Part shown: piece after piece, positions 33,601-45,900 of the stretch
Numbering within the stretch: the first letter of the stretch is position 1
Layout: every line of letters starts with the position of its first letter
Origin: Hemileia vastatrix
Taxonomy: Eukaryota; Basidiomycota; Pucciniomycetes; Pucciniales; Zaghouaniaceae
Assembly: GCA_030280995.1 (NCBI GenBank)
Contig: JASXTE010000013.1
Location: forward strand, 8,897,001-8,961,000
DNA: 64,000 nucleotides
Reading direction: 5' to 3'
The notes under the pieces: model-generated
Told to the model about the DNA's origin: nothing
Database searches by the model: none
What the model saw: only the letters and a program-made list of their open reading frames with translations
Translations under genes and position numbers: made by a program

Positions 33601-36049
33601 TATCATTATATTCTCAAAAACATTTGAGGACCATCTTAAACACCTGTGTAAAGTATACCAGAAAATGGATGAAATAGATATGACACTTGCTTAGAAGAAA
33701 TGTAAATTAGCTTTCCATTCTTTAAAAGTTCTTGGTCATGTTGTTTCAGGCTTACAGATATGTGTTGACCAGAACAAAGTGGCAGCCATACAACAGGTGA
33801 AGGCTCCTACAACAGTGAGAGAGCTACAAAGTTTTTTGGGAATGTGTGGATACTATAGAAAGTATATTAAAAATTACCAAGTCATAGCTTTACCCCTTAC
33901 CCAATTAACTAGAAAGGATGTTGCTTTTGTCTGGAATAGTGAAAGACAAAGAGCCTTTGACACTATGAATCACTGTTTGATGTCAGCACCAATTCTTGCT
34001 TTACCTGACTTTAATCAACCATTTGTTTTGTACACTGATGCCAGTTTCATTGGTCTTGGTGCTGCCCTCCATCAAAAGAAGTGATAAATGATAAAGTTTC
34101 AGAAGTAGTAATTTGTTATATTTCAAGAACCTTGAGAAATATTGAATTGAAATATGGTGCTACTCAATTAGAGTGTTTAGCTGTAGTATGGGCTCTAGAA
34201 AAACTTCATTATTACCTAGATGACCAGAAATTTGAACTTTTCACTGACTGCAGCGCAGTTAAATCCCTTTTAAACTTGAAAACACCTAACAGACATATGT
34301 TCAGATGGCAGCTGGCTGTTCAAGAGTACAGAGGGAGAATGACAATTATTCATAGGGCTGGTATTGTTCACTCAAATGTGGATATGTTATCTAGGTTACC
34401 TTTGCCAATAATGACTCTAATCCTGCGTATGATCCTGAGGACGAAATTATTCATATACATGGGATATATGTGGTTCATATGGAGGAAGAGCTATTACAGC
34501 TTATTCTGGAATCATATGATAAGGACACTGACTTGAAAAAGTTATGCACCATATTAAATGATCCAAAGAATGCTTCAATACAAGTATTAATTAAAACCCT
34601 TCCACCAAAATACCAAAAAGCTTTGGAAAAAGGTAAATTTTCAATTGATGAAGGATATCTATATTATAGAAGAAAGTTGAGTAATGTTATTGTTATTCCT
34701 CCTTCTATGAAAGAAATCATCTTGAAAATTTGTCATGATGATATATTAGCTGGACATTTTGATATTGAAAAAACAATGATCAGAATTAAGAACACTGCTT
34801 GGTGGGCTAATATGTCTGAAGACAGAAAATTATATGTTGAATCTTGTGATTCTTGCCAAAAATCAAAAAGATTAACTGGTAAAAGAGCAGGATTACTGCA
34901 ACATATTGAACCTCCTGATGCTCCATGGCAAATAATAAACATGGATTTTGTAACAGGATTACCTATTGCTGGTAAAGACAGTTATAACTCTTGTTGGGTT
35001 ATTGTGGACAGATTCACAAAAATGTGTAAATTTATCCCTACCCACAAGGATGTTTCCACTAAAGAATTAGCTTTCTTATGGTAGTCTCATATGTTTAATA
35101 ATGCTGGTTTTCCTAAAGCCATAATCTCTGACAGAGACCCTAAATTTAATTCTGAATTTTGGATGTCTCTGATGGATGTTTGTGGTTGTGATCTGAAACT
35201 TTCTACTGCCCATCACCCTCAGACTGATGGTTTAGCTGAAAGAATGATTCAGACTTTAGAGGACATGATAAGAAGATATTGTGCCTTTGGCCTTGAGTAT
35301 AAAGATAATGACAGATTCACTCATGATTTGGTTACCTTACTTCCTGGGTTAGAATTTGCTTATAATAGCACTGTTCATTCTGTTACTCAAAGAAAGCCTT
35401 TTGAGCTCTGGCTTGGATATGTTCCTAATACTCCTGCCCAAATTCTCAATAACAAAATACCTAAATTGGATATACATCCTGGTGTAAAGTCTTCTCTTCA
35501 AATGCAACAGCTATGTAGAAATCATGCTCAAAAATGTATTGAAAAATCATTTGAATATGAGAAGAAAAGATGGGACAAATCCCATAAAGAATACACTTTT
35601 AAAAAGGGTGATGAAGTGTTGATTTCTACAGTCCACTTCAACTTAAAAGGTAATAACAAATTGAAAGATCAATTTGTTGGTCTATTTGTTGTCAGAAGAA
35701 TGATTGGAGATAATGCAGTTGAGGTTATTCTGTATTCCCCATATGACAGAAAACATCCTGTTTTTCCAATATCTCTTTTGAAACCTTACACATCCAATAG
35801 TGATTTATTTCCAAAAAGGAGGGGAACACCAAAGAAAACCCCAAATGAAATCACTGAAAAAGCAGAAATTGAAAAATTCTAAATGACAGAATAGTCACTG
35901 CTGAAAGAGGTACAGAATACTTATTGAGATTCAAGATTAAATCATCTGAATATGATTCTTGGATACCTGGGAAGGAGATATCTTATCTTCCTACTCTACT
36001 AAAGAAGTATAAAAAGAAAAAATCATAGCATTTTTTTATTATTTTTTTT

Positions 36050-36061
36050 AGAATGAGGAAG
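36050..36061 (+). promoter_or_regulatory. Polypurine tract of D
   Basis: AGAATGAGGAAG directly before the 3' LTR, preceded by a T-rich run as in B. Confidence 0.8.
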
Positions 36062-36857
36062 TGTCAGCCAGGCTACTAGACTTACCCGGTAAAATAATTA
36101 ATTATTTTACTGAGTTAAAGCCACACCTTTCTTCCTAATAATAATTATTTATTTATTTACTTAAGTATTACTTACAATTAACTAAAGTTAAGTACAATAA
36201 GTAGTATAAATAAATAATATAAATAAAATGTCCCTTACAATTTTACTCCCTAACACCGTGCTCAAAAGTATATGTCAAAGGGAGTAAAATTAGTAATAAA
36301 TTTATAATATAAAAACTTTAAAACAATTATATTACCTCAGTGAGAGATCTGTAATTCCGTGAAAGTAATGTAATTGATTATTTATTGTGTAATAATTGTG
36401 ACAGTCCAAGGAATTCAAACTTTGTTGCTTATAAATTTTATGCCCTTGTTAACGTACTAATTTATTACTTTCTTATGTCATTTATGTACTCCTTTTTCTT
36501 GTCATTCTTCTCTCAAACTCACAGTAGACGGTGTAAATTCCTTACATTTTATTTTCTCATATTTTGCCTATAAAAGGCCTCTGATTTTGTGCTTTTCAAA
36601 CCATTCTTTTATCACCTTACTTTATTATTACTATTTACAACACCATACTTATTTTTATATTTTATCACATTAGTAGTTACAAGAGCGTAATTCTAATCAA
36701 TAAATTATATTAATATTTAAAAATCTACCTCTTATATTTGAGTAATAAATCATTTAGATTAAGAAATATGTACCAATTTTTGAGAGTTCTTTTAAATCCT
36801 TAAAATCCTCGTAGAAACTTCATACCAAATCTTCTAGACCAAAAGCACACCTTGACA
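36062..36857 (+). repeat. 3' LTR of chromovirus D
   Basis: 796 bp, TGTCAG to TTGACA, followed by the target duplicate GTATC. Confidence 0.95.
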
Positions 36858-38137
36858 GTATCAATGTTCAGGGATCGGAAATTAAATTAATTTCAGATAA
36901 TAATCCTTATACACCAATTATATTCTGCAATTTTTTTTTCTAATAATTGGGTTATTAGACACTTTACATATCAATGTTCACCTCTTATCTGACATTTTTC
37001 TACCCAATTTTTCATAACCACATCTTGGACAACTTTCTGTCATAACCACATGTTGCAAAACTTTCTGCCATAACCATATCTTGGACTACTCTCTGGATAT
37101 GCCTCATGGATGTGATGAGTTTGGGATCAGGAATTAGGAATTGAAATCGGGGTATAAGAGGTTGGATAATGCATTATCGTGGATTAATTATCCATTATCC
37201 CTGGGGAAAGTGAATAAGAATCTTCTTCAATTAATAATGTCTGATTCTGGGAAAAAAATTCCTGATCCATAATTGCGGATCCCTGAACATTGATACCCCC
37301 TATTTAATATAATAATATTAATTTCTCACTTTAAATTAGTTACAATTAAATTAATCATTCACTTCAATTAAATTAGTTATTATATTACTAAGATAGTTAA
37401 AATAATTAATTAAATTCTCTTGATAACTGAATTAAATTGATTCCATAAATTTTGGCATGAAAATAATTTTATTTGTCTTAATTAAACCCTTTTCATCCTT
37501 TTATAATATTTGTTTAGAATATTTTTTCTCATAGTTCTCATGGTCTCATACTAATTTAGTTACTCATTATATTAATTACTTGTTTGGGAATTTATGGTGG
37601 TAAGATTATTTACTTATTCACAGATTTAATTTTTTGTTTCATTTTTTCCTCATTTTGTATGTTTTAATTAATTTCTTTTGTTTCACACTATTAGTACTCT
37701 TGTATATACAATTGATGCCCTTCAGAGGTATCCTTGCCTATTAAAGGGCCTTGGGATTCCCCTTTAGCAGACATCACTTATATTATAAACATTTTAAAAA
37801 CTTACAATTCTTTCTTATTATTTTTATTAGTAATTCAAGTCTAATATAAATTTTCAATAATAAATCTAAGGTTTCTTTAAGTTTATTAATAATAATAATT
37901 GTTAGCCTCACAGAGAATATTTTTATTTATATAATTAAATAATTACATATAAACCATTACTCACAGTTTTTTCATTTCTCACAAATTGTCTTTACAGCTC
38001 TCTCTTTTGATTTAATTATTTTATTAAACTTCTATTCTTCATTTCTTACAACCTATTGAAGCCCCTCCTTTATATTTTTCTTCTCCTCCTCTTTACTTCT
38101 TCCGCTTCTTTTTCATGTTCTAGAGGACCTGCCGACA

Positions 38138-39053
38138 TACCCCCACACTTTCCAATATTAAATCTGGAAAGTTCCCCAATGAACACTTCTAACTAAAAGA
38201 AATACTCCTCAAAACTTGACCATTATAATTCCTAGTTTTATTGACATCTTTAGTTTTCTGTTTTCTTGAATTTTAAGACCAATAATAAATAATCGTGAAA
38301 AGAATTTTCAGTTTTAAGTCTTTATGGACTAACAGAATAAAAAAATAAAAAAAAAGATGTCCCCCAGCCATTTGGATGAGCTGAATCCCTGAGACCATAC
38401 CCACATCCAAGTGCACCTTGATTGTGGATACACAAGAAAGAAAAATTAAAAATATAACATAAATAAAAGTTTTGCAAACAATTTATTTTTTAAAATAAGT
38501 TTGAAAAAGGATAATTTAATGGAAATCAAGAAAACAAACTAATGATCACTGTGTGAGCTACCTCCAATTTGTAAAAATGATTGGAGACAACCAGTTATCG
38601 TCCACCCCAATATAACAACTTTTCTTTCAAAAAAAAATTAGGTAAAATAAAGGAAAAAAACACAACAAAACTGAAAAACATAAAAAATGAAACAAAAAAA
38701 AAATCTTGAATCCAGACTTCCAAGAGATTGTGCTGTGCCGGCATAATATTCCAGTTTATAGTCATAGAGGACTACCTATATAACAAAAAGAAACCCAGGA
38801 TTCAACTAGAAAGAGAGAAAAGTTGAAAACAAACATTGCAAGGTAATTGTGTATACAGCTGCCAACTCATCAATTACCCCAAGCTTTCAAATATTAAATC
38901 TAGAAGGATCCCCCATGAACACTTCTGCCAATTAATTACATTTCCAATACAAATTTTCACCATATAGTTTTGATATAAGAATTTTTTGAATGAATGAATT
39001 ATTATTATAATCATCAGGTCTCCTAATCTTCATTTAGATTTCATATTAATCGT
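38138..39053 (-). other. 3' non-coding region of G left of H
   Basis: Reverse complement of H's post-pol region (H 47627-48530), sharing TAGAAGTGTTCA, the purine-rich AAGCTTGGGGTA followed by ATTGATG, and the inverted segment near 38540-38600. The block with TTAATATT, GTGTGGGGGTA appears twice (38138-38225 and 38870-38960), so this region carries a duplication. No ORF. Confidence 0.55.
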
Positions 39054-40186
39054 TGTGGTAGCCTAAAGTTTAGTATGGCACCTAAGTACGTAAATGGAGT
39101 TATTACGGCATGCAAAATTGGCGTTATTATTTTTTATAAAAGGGTTTTATTTAATTTATTTGAGTTTTAAATATGAAGAAATTGGTCAAGAGTGAATGCC
39201 TACACGAAAACAATTTATTTTACGGAGAAAACTTATCTTTACGGTCTGAAAATTTTATAAGTATCAAGTCAAGTCACTCAAGAACCTTGGGAAATTTTCC
39301 CAGAATTTTTACTATTTTTCTTATATTTTTAAATGAATTTTAAAGTTTTATAGAAATATTTACGTTTTCAGAAATTACTTAGCTTTGATGAATTTTCACG
39401 GGGTAATTAGAGCTGCGCAGAATACGAAAATTAGTTTGGAATATAAAGGAAAAGTAGCTCTATCATGCGTAATTTTTCTAGATTTTTTATTATAGTTTTT
39501 AAGGTTCTAATTGAGTCCAGAAGTCCGGACGGACTCCGTTTGGACTCCGTACGGACTCCGCTTTGACTCCGTACGGACTCCGTACGGGCTCCGGATTGAC
39601 TCTGGGAGAGCTCTGGTGGGGAAAACTTAGGCACGTGACTAGGAATACTTAAGCGCTTCTCAAACTCGAAATTGAGAGGGGGGGACACAACATACAGCTT
39701 AATCATTAACCACCACGGTCTCATTTTTTATTACTCAACAAATTAAATAAAATTGTAATACCCTTATAACTTTATATTTTATATATAACATTTTAGAAAT
39801 ACTACTCAACAATTTAAATCACACTTCATACAGGGTATCTTTAGAAAGGTCTTCATCACTGGGACTTGATTATTGCTGTCTCATAAAAATTCAAATTATT
39901 ATAAAAACATAAAAGTCAATCTTTTCAGATCTTTCACTGGTACACCTTAATTGTTGTTATCAGTATTTCTTTCTCAACAGCCACTTTTACTTAAATCTCA
40001 ATAAGCGTTAAATATTTTAGAGTTTCATTATTTTTAATCAATCACATCCAAGTAGACTGGTTAGCTTAGTGATTAAGAATTCCCATTTTGTTATTTTTAT
40101 TGGAAGGACAGGGTTTTTAGCTAAATCCACATATCTCCTCCGGATTCTGCTTACAGCAAGGTGACTGTAAGAGTTTACCTTACCAT
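39054..40186 (+). repeat. 5' LTR of H
   Basis: 1133 bp, TGTGGTA to TTACCAT (imperfect inverted ends, unusual CAT end fixed by the target duplication). TATAAAAG at 39135-39142. A short tandem array of GGACTCCGTACG-like units lies at 39530-39610, one 12-bp unit longer than in the 3' LTR. Confidence 0.93.
39135..39142 (+). promoter_or_regulatory. TATA box in H 5' LTR
   Basis: TATAAAAG, about 80 bp into the LTR, conserved in the 3' LTR. Confidence 0.5.
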
Positions 40187-40189
40187 AGT

Positions 40190-40206
40190 TGGCGCCCAAC
40201 GTGGGG
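40190..40206 (+). promoter_or_regulatory. Primer-binding site of H
   Basis: TGGCGCCCAACGTGGGG three bases after the LTR: a canonical TGG start complementary to a tRNA 3' CCA. G has the related TGGTGCCCAAAATGGGG on the minus strand at 55357-55373. Confidence 0.88.
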
Positions 40207-40257
40207 TTTGATTTCTCTAGCTTTCTTTAAAGACTTACTTGGATCAAGAACGTTCTT

Positions 40258-40320
40258 AGCCTGCAAGAGGCTTTTTTTCTGGAACTCTAATTGGATTTTT
40301 GTTATTGGCCTGCAAGAGGC
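40258..40320 (+). promoter_or_regulatory. Two leader hairpins of H
   Basis: AGCCT-GCAAG-AGGCT at 40258-40272 and GCCT-GCAAG-AGGC at 40308-40320, each a perfect short hairpin, between the primer-binding site and the gag ATG at 40364. G has two hairpins in the equivalent place with a different stem sequence. Confidence 0.65.
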
Positions 40321-40363
40321 TTGTTATTTTATTGACTGTTAACGCTTTTCATTACATATTGGG

Positions 40364-42973
40364 ATGTCTTCTTCTGCTGTTGCTTCTGGATCTTCTAACC
40401 CTCTTACTCCCTCAGTTAGAATTGTTTCTTGGGATGGCCCAAAGTTTGATGGGGAGGAGGTTAAATGATTCATTAGCAGGTATGAAGCTGCTGCTGCTGT
40501 TGATGGTGCTTCTCATGTGGATATGGTGAAGCAAGTTAGGTTTTTTATTGCTGATAGGGAGGTGGAAAAAGAGGTTATTGCTATGCAGGCATTTAAGGAC
40601 AAGGATTGGGTTAAGCTTTATAAAGCTATGGTTGATAGATGGGGTGTCAGGTTTACTATGATGGACCTCAATAAAATTGTTGGAGACTGGCAAGCAAAAG
40701 GTGGAGTTTCTTCTATGGCTGACTTCAAAAAGCTCTGTGTCCAGTTTGATGAAGTGGTGGAATATCTCATATTGGTGGATGAGTTAGTGCATGAGAATCA
40801 AGCAAAAGATTTGTTTTGGACAGCATGCAGCAGGGATATTCGTATGGACGTCTTGAAGGATCTTTCAAGAAAAGATTTGATGAAGGAACTGCCTAATGGT
40901 GAGCAGAAACTGCCGGCTCTGGAGGTTATCAAGGACAACATTCAAGCCCATCTAAAGTTATTGGAGTTGGACAAATATCAAGAGTCATGCACTCAATATG
41001 TTAGCAAGGTTAGCGAATTTTTGGCCGAAAACAACGATATTATGGTCAAAGCCCAGGAGGCTAAGAAGGCTCAAATGGGATTACCTGCTGCAAAAGTTGA
41101 GGGTAGTGTGGATAATAAGATAGTCGATCATTTTGCCGATTTAACTAAACAGTTAAAAATATTTGTTCAAGAGACACAGAAGGCTAACAAGGCCCCAATC
41201 GCTTCTTCGTTGACGTCAACTTCTTATTAGTCTAGAGGGTATGAACGTCGAAATTATAATGGCAATAATAATGGTAACCGCTTCCCAGGCAATGGGAGAA
41301 ATGGTGGGAATGGTGGTAGTAGTTATAGAGGTGGCTACGATGAGCCAAAGGTGTGCTCCTATTGTAATAGAAGGGGGCACAGAGCAACAGTTTGTTTTGC
41401 TATTGATAAGGATATGGATGCTGGGCGAGTTTTATTTGATGGTAAAGTTTATAAATTTCCTGATGGTTTGTTCATCAAGCCCAGTGATGGACAGTCTCCT
41501 TCTGATTTGGTCAGAAGAAGTTTAACGGCTGAAAGGAGAGCCAGATTTGAAGAGGTGACGGATGAAGATGTTAATGCCAAGGGTGGAAAAAATGGTAATG
41601 GTAATGGTGGAAAAGCTGACAAAGGTAAAGAGAAAGAGGTCAGTAAAGCCACATTTTCTACTTCTTTTGGAGGTTTAGAGCTGGCAACGGTTGCCCAGGT
41701 GGAGGGTAGCTGTATGGCTGGCGAATACAATTTTAATGCTGCTAGAAGAGCAGCTGCTACTAAGGCGAAGAGTGGCATTCAGAGCCAATTGAGGGCTAAT
41801 CATGTCAAGGCCAATAACAAAGTGAACCCTTACTCAAAGGACAAAAATTCTAGTGCTCAAACTGCCTCCAACAAATTGAACCCTTACTCTAAGGACGAAT
41901 TATATAAAATGCAGAAGGGGATTGCTGATATGGGGCCCCCTAGTTATGGCAAGTTTGATTTAAATGGTGAGCCTATGCCAGAGGATGATTCGGATTCTGA
42001 GGAGGACGTACTGTTGGCGTCTCTACCCAGACCAAGTTTTAGCGGTCCCATCCCAATGGAGGGAGTAAGAAGGACTAGCGATGGATCAGGATTAGTGCAA
42101 GAAGCTGGTGACGGAGTTAGGGTTATAGAAAGTGAAGATGTTATTATGGGAGGTGAAGATGGCTCGGTTTGACCTCAAGAGGTACCCAGGGCCAAGGTTG
42201 TAAAATAAAAGGTCCAGTATGAGCGGCCAGTAGTTTCTGGTCAAGCTAATGCAATGGACGCAGTTTTGAATAGGGTGAATCAACTTCAGATTCCCTTATC
42301 TTTTGGGGAGTTATTTACGATTAGTCCGGCGCTTGCTGAAAAGCAAAAGAAGCACTTGACGAGGCGTCGGGTTTTGACTGGAGAGGTGGAATATATTTGT
42401 GATAATGATGAAATTTTTGGGGAAGATGTAGATACACATTTTTCCGCTCCCCTGGGTTACCTGGTGGTAACTCTTAATGGTAAAGAAGTAAAGGCCTTGG
42501 TCGATTCAGGGTCTCAAATTAATTTAATTTCATTGGAGCAAGCAACGAGTATAGGCTTGCCAATTAAAAGTGGAACTGGGGGAAACCTCAGAGGCATTGG
42601 AGGGCATGCAACAGAGCTGATGGGCACAGCTGAGCATGTCAGGTTAGGCATTGGTGGATCTGTTGGTAAGGTTCACTTTTATGTGGCCAGAGGAGCAGTC
42701 AAAACTGTTCTGGGTGGTCCTTTTTTGATGGATTTTGAGGCCAGGATAGGGTATCAAGCTGGCATGGGGATTAGTTTGGAGATCACTGGTGAAGATATGC
42801 GGAGGTTACATATGCGGTTAGCGCCTCCTGAAGATGAAGGTTGGGAAACAAGGCCAGGGATTATTACTCTGTGCCAGTGTTGTGTTTGCACCAAGAAGCG
42901 GCATATAAAACGGACGGCTTCTGGTGAATTATGTTTGTTGGAAAGGGATGAATGCCCTCATTTTTTGGGGTAG
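40364..42973 (+). CDS. Gag-protease of H (four internal stops)
   Basis: One frame from ATG 40364 (MSSSAVASGSSNPLTPSVRI) to TAG at 42971-42973. Order: Gag capsid-like region (WDGPKFDGEEV onward to about 41120), Gly/Asn-rich linker, CCHC zinc knuckle CSYCNRRGHRATVC at 41352-41393, Lys/Gly-rich linker, acidic segment, and aspartic protease with VDSGSQINLIS at about 42499. Internal stops are TGA (about 40466, probably from TGG), TAG (41228, probably from CAG), TGA (42170) and TAA (about 42204). Otherwise the frame is unbroken over 2.6 kb, so decay is recent. The 3' end overlaps pol by a -1 frame. Confidence 0.88.
42961..42967 (+). promoter_or_regulatory. -1 frameshift slippery site T TTT TTG
   Basis: The heptamer is in register with the Gag-protease frame (CAT TTT TTG GGG TAG), four bases before its stop. 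Slipping back one base enters the pol frame (FFGVAGADHSN). The X XXY YYZ form fits retroviral -1 frameshifting. No downstream pseudoknot was examined. Confidence 0.7.
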
Positions 42974-45900
42974 CAGGGGCTGATCACTCTAATGTTGTAA
43001 TCTCTCCTCAGGATGAGATCCCGGATTGCAATAGGTCAGCTCACTTGGAGATTATTCAAGTGGATTCTCAATTATTTTCTGTTAATATTACTTTGGAGTG
43101 CAAATACGTTTTGGACTTTTCTATATGTTTATTGGATTTATCCTGTTTTTCTATTAAATTTAAAAATGGTAAAAAAGGCAAAATTGGCCAAATTAGGTTG
43201 GATAAAAATTGGAAGGGTATGTTTCTGGACCTCCAGCAAGAGGTTAAACTGCAATTATCTCCTTCTATTTTGAACCTCCAGCAAGAGGTTAAACTGCAAG
43301 TATCTCCTTCTATTATGGACCTCCAGCAAGAGGGTAAACTGCAAAACTCTCATCAAAATCCGATTAAAAATCCCAGTATAATTAAAACGCAAAAAAATAA
43401 TTTATGTGAAAATGTTATTCAGGACCTCCAGCAAGAGGGTAAACTGCAAAAATCTTATCAAAATCCAATTAAAAATCTCAGAATAATTAAAACACAAAAA
43501 AATAATTTTTGTGAAAATTCAATTCCGGTTCTCCAGCAGGAGGTTAAACTGCCAACTTTCTTTACGGGCTATTTACTGTTGGATAAGGGAAGAAAAGGTG
43601 TTGGAAAATCTGTTTATAAATTAGACGAGGGAAAGGAGAAAAGGGTAAAATTTAAAAATGAAATGAAATATTTTTCTAATTTTTCTTATTCAAATTCTGA
43701 CAATGAAGAAGATTTATTTGATGAAATTTTTAATGGCGATACAAAAGAAAATGTTTTACCTCAAGTTTATTTAGATGTGGACGCAGCCAAATATAAGAAA
43801 GTAGCAAATAAAGTTGGACCAATTAATGAACCGCTACCTGCTGAATTAAATCCACCTTTGAGAAGACCAAGGTTATCAAGAGATCCTTATGAAAGTCCCT
43901 TGGTAAAGAATCTGCCTGAATTTTCTGAGATGTCAAGAATCACTTTTGAGAGACTGGGTGTTGTTAACTTTGGACCTGATGGTTGGTTGTCTGGAGAAGA
44001 GAAGAAGTTGTTGTTGGATGTGATGGTCAAGCAAGAGAAGGCCATTGCTTTTGTAGAAGAGGAGAGGGGTGTGTTGAAGCATTCCTATGGGGAGCCTTAC
44101 AAGATTCCTGTGGTATGTCATGAACCGTGGCAGCTGAAACCGATTCCTATTCCGGCTGCATTGAAAGAAGCTTATATTGAAGTTGTCAGAGAACGGATAC
44201 GCACTGGACTGTATGAGCAATCAACATCAAGTTATTCTAGTCCGGTATTTTGTATCAAGAAACCAAATGGCAAGCTTAGAGTTGTTCATGATCTTAGGGA
44301 ATTAAATAGGGTTACAATAAAGGATGCTGGGATACCACCTAGTGCTGAGGAGTTTGTTGAAGCGTTTGCAGGGAGAGTGTGTTATGGTTTAGGAGATATT
44401 ATGGGTGGATATGATGAGAGAGAGTTACATCCGGACTCAAGGCCACTCACTACATTTGATACACCACTAGGACGTTTACAGTTAACAAGATTACCTCAAG
44501 GAGCAACAAATTCGGTTGCAGTTTATCAAGCTCAGATGGCTTGGATCCTTCAAGATGAAATTCCACAATATGCTGGAATCTTTATGGATGATGGAGGAAT
44601 TAAGGGACCAACAACTGACTATGATAACCAGGTGTTGGAAGAGAATCCCGGGATACGCAAATTCATTTGGGAGTTTGCAATTATTTTAGAAAGAATCTTG
44701 TTTTGAATTGAAGAGGCTGGTTTAACTATTTCAGATTCAAAATTTTCATGTTGTGTGCCAGCCTTAGAAATATTAGGCCATGTGGTATGTAGAGAGGGTA
44801 GGATTATGTCCAAGAAGAAAGTTAACAAAATTCAGTCCTGGCCAAGACCTAAGAATACCACCGAAGTTAGAGGGTTTTTAGGCGTTTGCGTATATGTTAG
44901 AATGTTTATCAAGGACTTTTCTTCATTGGCAGCTCCATTGAGACGGTTAACGAGAAAGGATGCATACTGGGAGTGGGATGAAGAGTGTGAGAAGGCGTTT
45001 GTGAAGTTGAAGGAGGTTGTAGGGAAGGATTTAGTCCTGCACAAGTTGGATTATGGAAAAGGAGCTGGCAGAATTTATTTAGCAGCTGATTCAAGTCAGG
45101 TTGCAGCTGGGGCGGTTTTGTCTCAGATGGATAAAGCTGGTTACATCAGGCCAGTTAGGTATGAATCTGTAGTATTTACTGAGGTCGAATCAAGATATTC
45201 ACAACCAAAATTGGAATTATGTGGTGTGGCGAAAATACTGAAGAAACTTCAGCATATTTTGTGGGGGCAACATTTTGAGTTGCAAGTGGATGCGAAATCG
45301 TTAATCCAGATGATTAATTCCCCAAGTTTACCGAACGCACCCATGATGAGATGGGTAGCTTTTATTCAACATTTTTTGTTTGATTTAGTTCATAAGCCTG
45401 GCAAAACTTTTACTATGCCAGATGGTTTATCAAGGAGACCACCCACTGAAGAAGATTCAGACTCAGAAGAGTTCGATGAAGATATACCTATTATCAAAGC
45501 CAGCACTAAAGGAGCTGAAGACTTTCCATACCTCCCCCATGAGGTTAAACTGGCAGGACTATTGTGTTTAGATTATGGTGATGATGACCTCCACCAAGAG
45601 GATAAACTGGAAAATAGTTTTTATGTTAATAAAGGTGTTGGAAAAGGCTTAGATAAATTCGGCAGAGAGGAGGTAGAAGAAGATGTGGTGTATGTAGAGG
45701 AAAATGGATTGGTAGTGTGGGATAGTAGTAAATTAAGGAATGGTGTATATGTTGGAGAATTAGAGAACTTAAATAAAAAGGTGGATAAAGAGAAAGAGGT
45801 ATTTTCAAATACGGTTTTCGAAGGATCCAAAGGTTCAGAAGAAAAACGTCGACATAGCTCGATTAAAGATTTATTTAGGGGTCAACGATTATTGGCTCAT

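Larger units (their letters stand above)
30066..36028 (+). pseudogene. Gag-Pol of chromovirus D, multiply interrupted
   Basis: Exon 1 30066-30137 encodes MTDQSASAAREEELDLIDYD and on; a 58-nt intron follows. Gag continues at 30704-31660 and 31817-32041 (capsid, FGGSKFRMAQQ), with the zinc knuckle CFKCNKPW about 32190. Protease (VVLDSGAGRSVVS) is at about 32512, RT 33100-33690 with YIDD but Asn replacing Asp in the first catalytic motif (CLNGNKGYH), RNase H 34030-34400, and integrase 34720-35400 with SDRD intact. Decayed chromodomain 35850-36028. Stops relative to B and E: TGG to TGA (about 31723) and to TAG (35082), CAG to TAG (about 32215), TAC to TAG (31658), TGT to TGA (32039), TTG to TAG (33692), plus frameshifts near 31020, 34081, 34410 and 35880. 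Not functional. Confidence 0.92.
28215..36857 (+). mobile_element. Chromovirus D (Ty3/Gypsy), complete but decayed, 8.6 kb
   Basis: 5' LTR 28215-29012, leader with module array, gag-pol 30066-36028, polypurine tract, 3' LTR 36062-36857. The flanking 5-bp repeat GTATC (28210-28214, 36858-36862) confirms the insertion. The target was the inverted repeat of MITE 2. The LTR pair is close to identical, while gag-pol has about ten disabling changes relative to B and E; it may have inserted as an already defective copy. Confidence 0.96.
28206..37300. mobile_element. MITE 2 (~447 bp), broken by chromovirus D
   Basis: Left end GGGGGTATC (28206-28214), then D, then the remainder from 36863. The right end is GATACCCCC (37300), and TA flanks both ends. 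The inverted repeats share about 28 bp (GTATCAATGTTCAGGGATC and on). Net length about 447 bp. An internal about 30-bp repeat (ATAACCACATCTTGGACAAC) occurs three times at 37015-37085. It shares only its terminal 14 bp with MITE 1, so they are different families using one transposase type. Confidence 0.82.
27567..38137 (+). repeat. Solo LTR P, copy 1, split by two MITEs
   Basis: Pieces 27567-27646, 27845-28205 and 37301-38137 align in order with the intact copy at 48540-49675. The right end is CTGCCGACA (38137); the left end is eroded. A TATA-like CCTATTAAAGGGCC at about 37737 supports plus orientation. It sits in the 3' region of G, just after a purine-rich stretch (GTGTGGGGGTA read on the minus strand). 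Confidence 0.7.

Noticed and set aside
31020..35880. Stops in D considered as a repeat-induced point mutation (RIP) signature
   Set aside because: Some are TGG to TGA/TAG or CAG to TAG, but others are transversions (TAC to TAG, TTG to TAG, TGT to TGA), and A shows G to T changes; a clear RIP bias is not visible without a full alignment.
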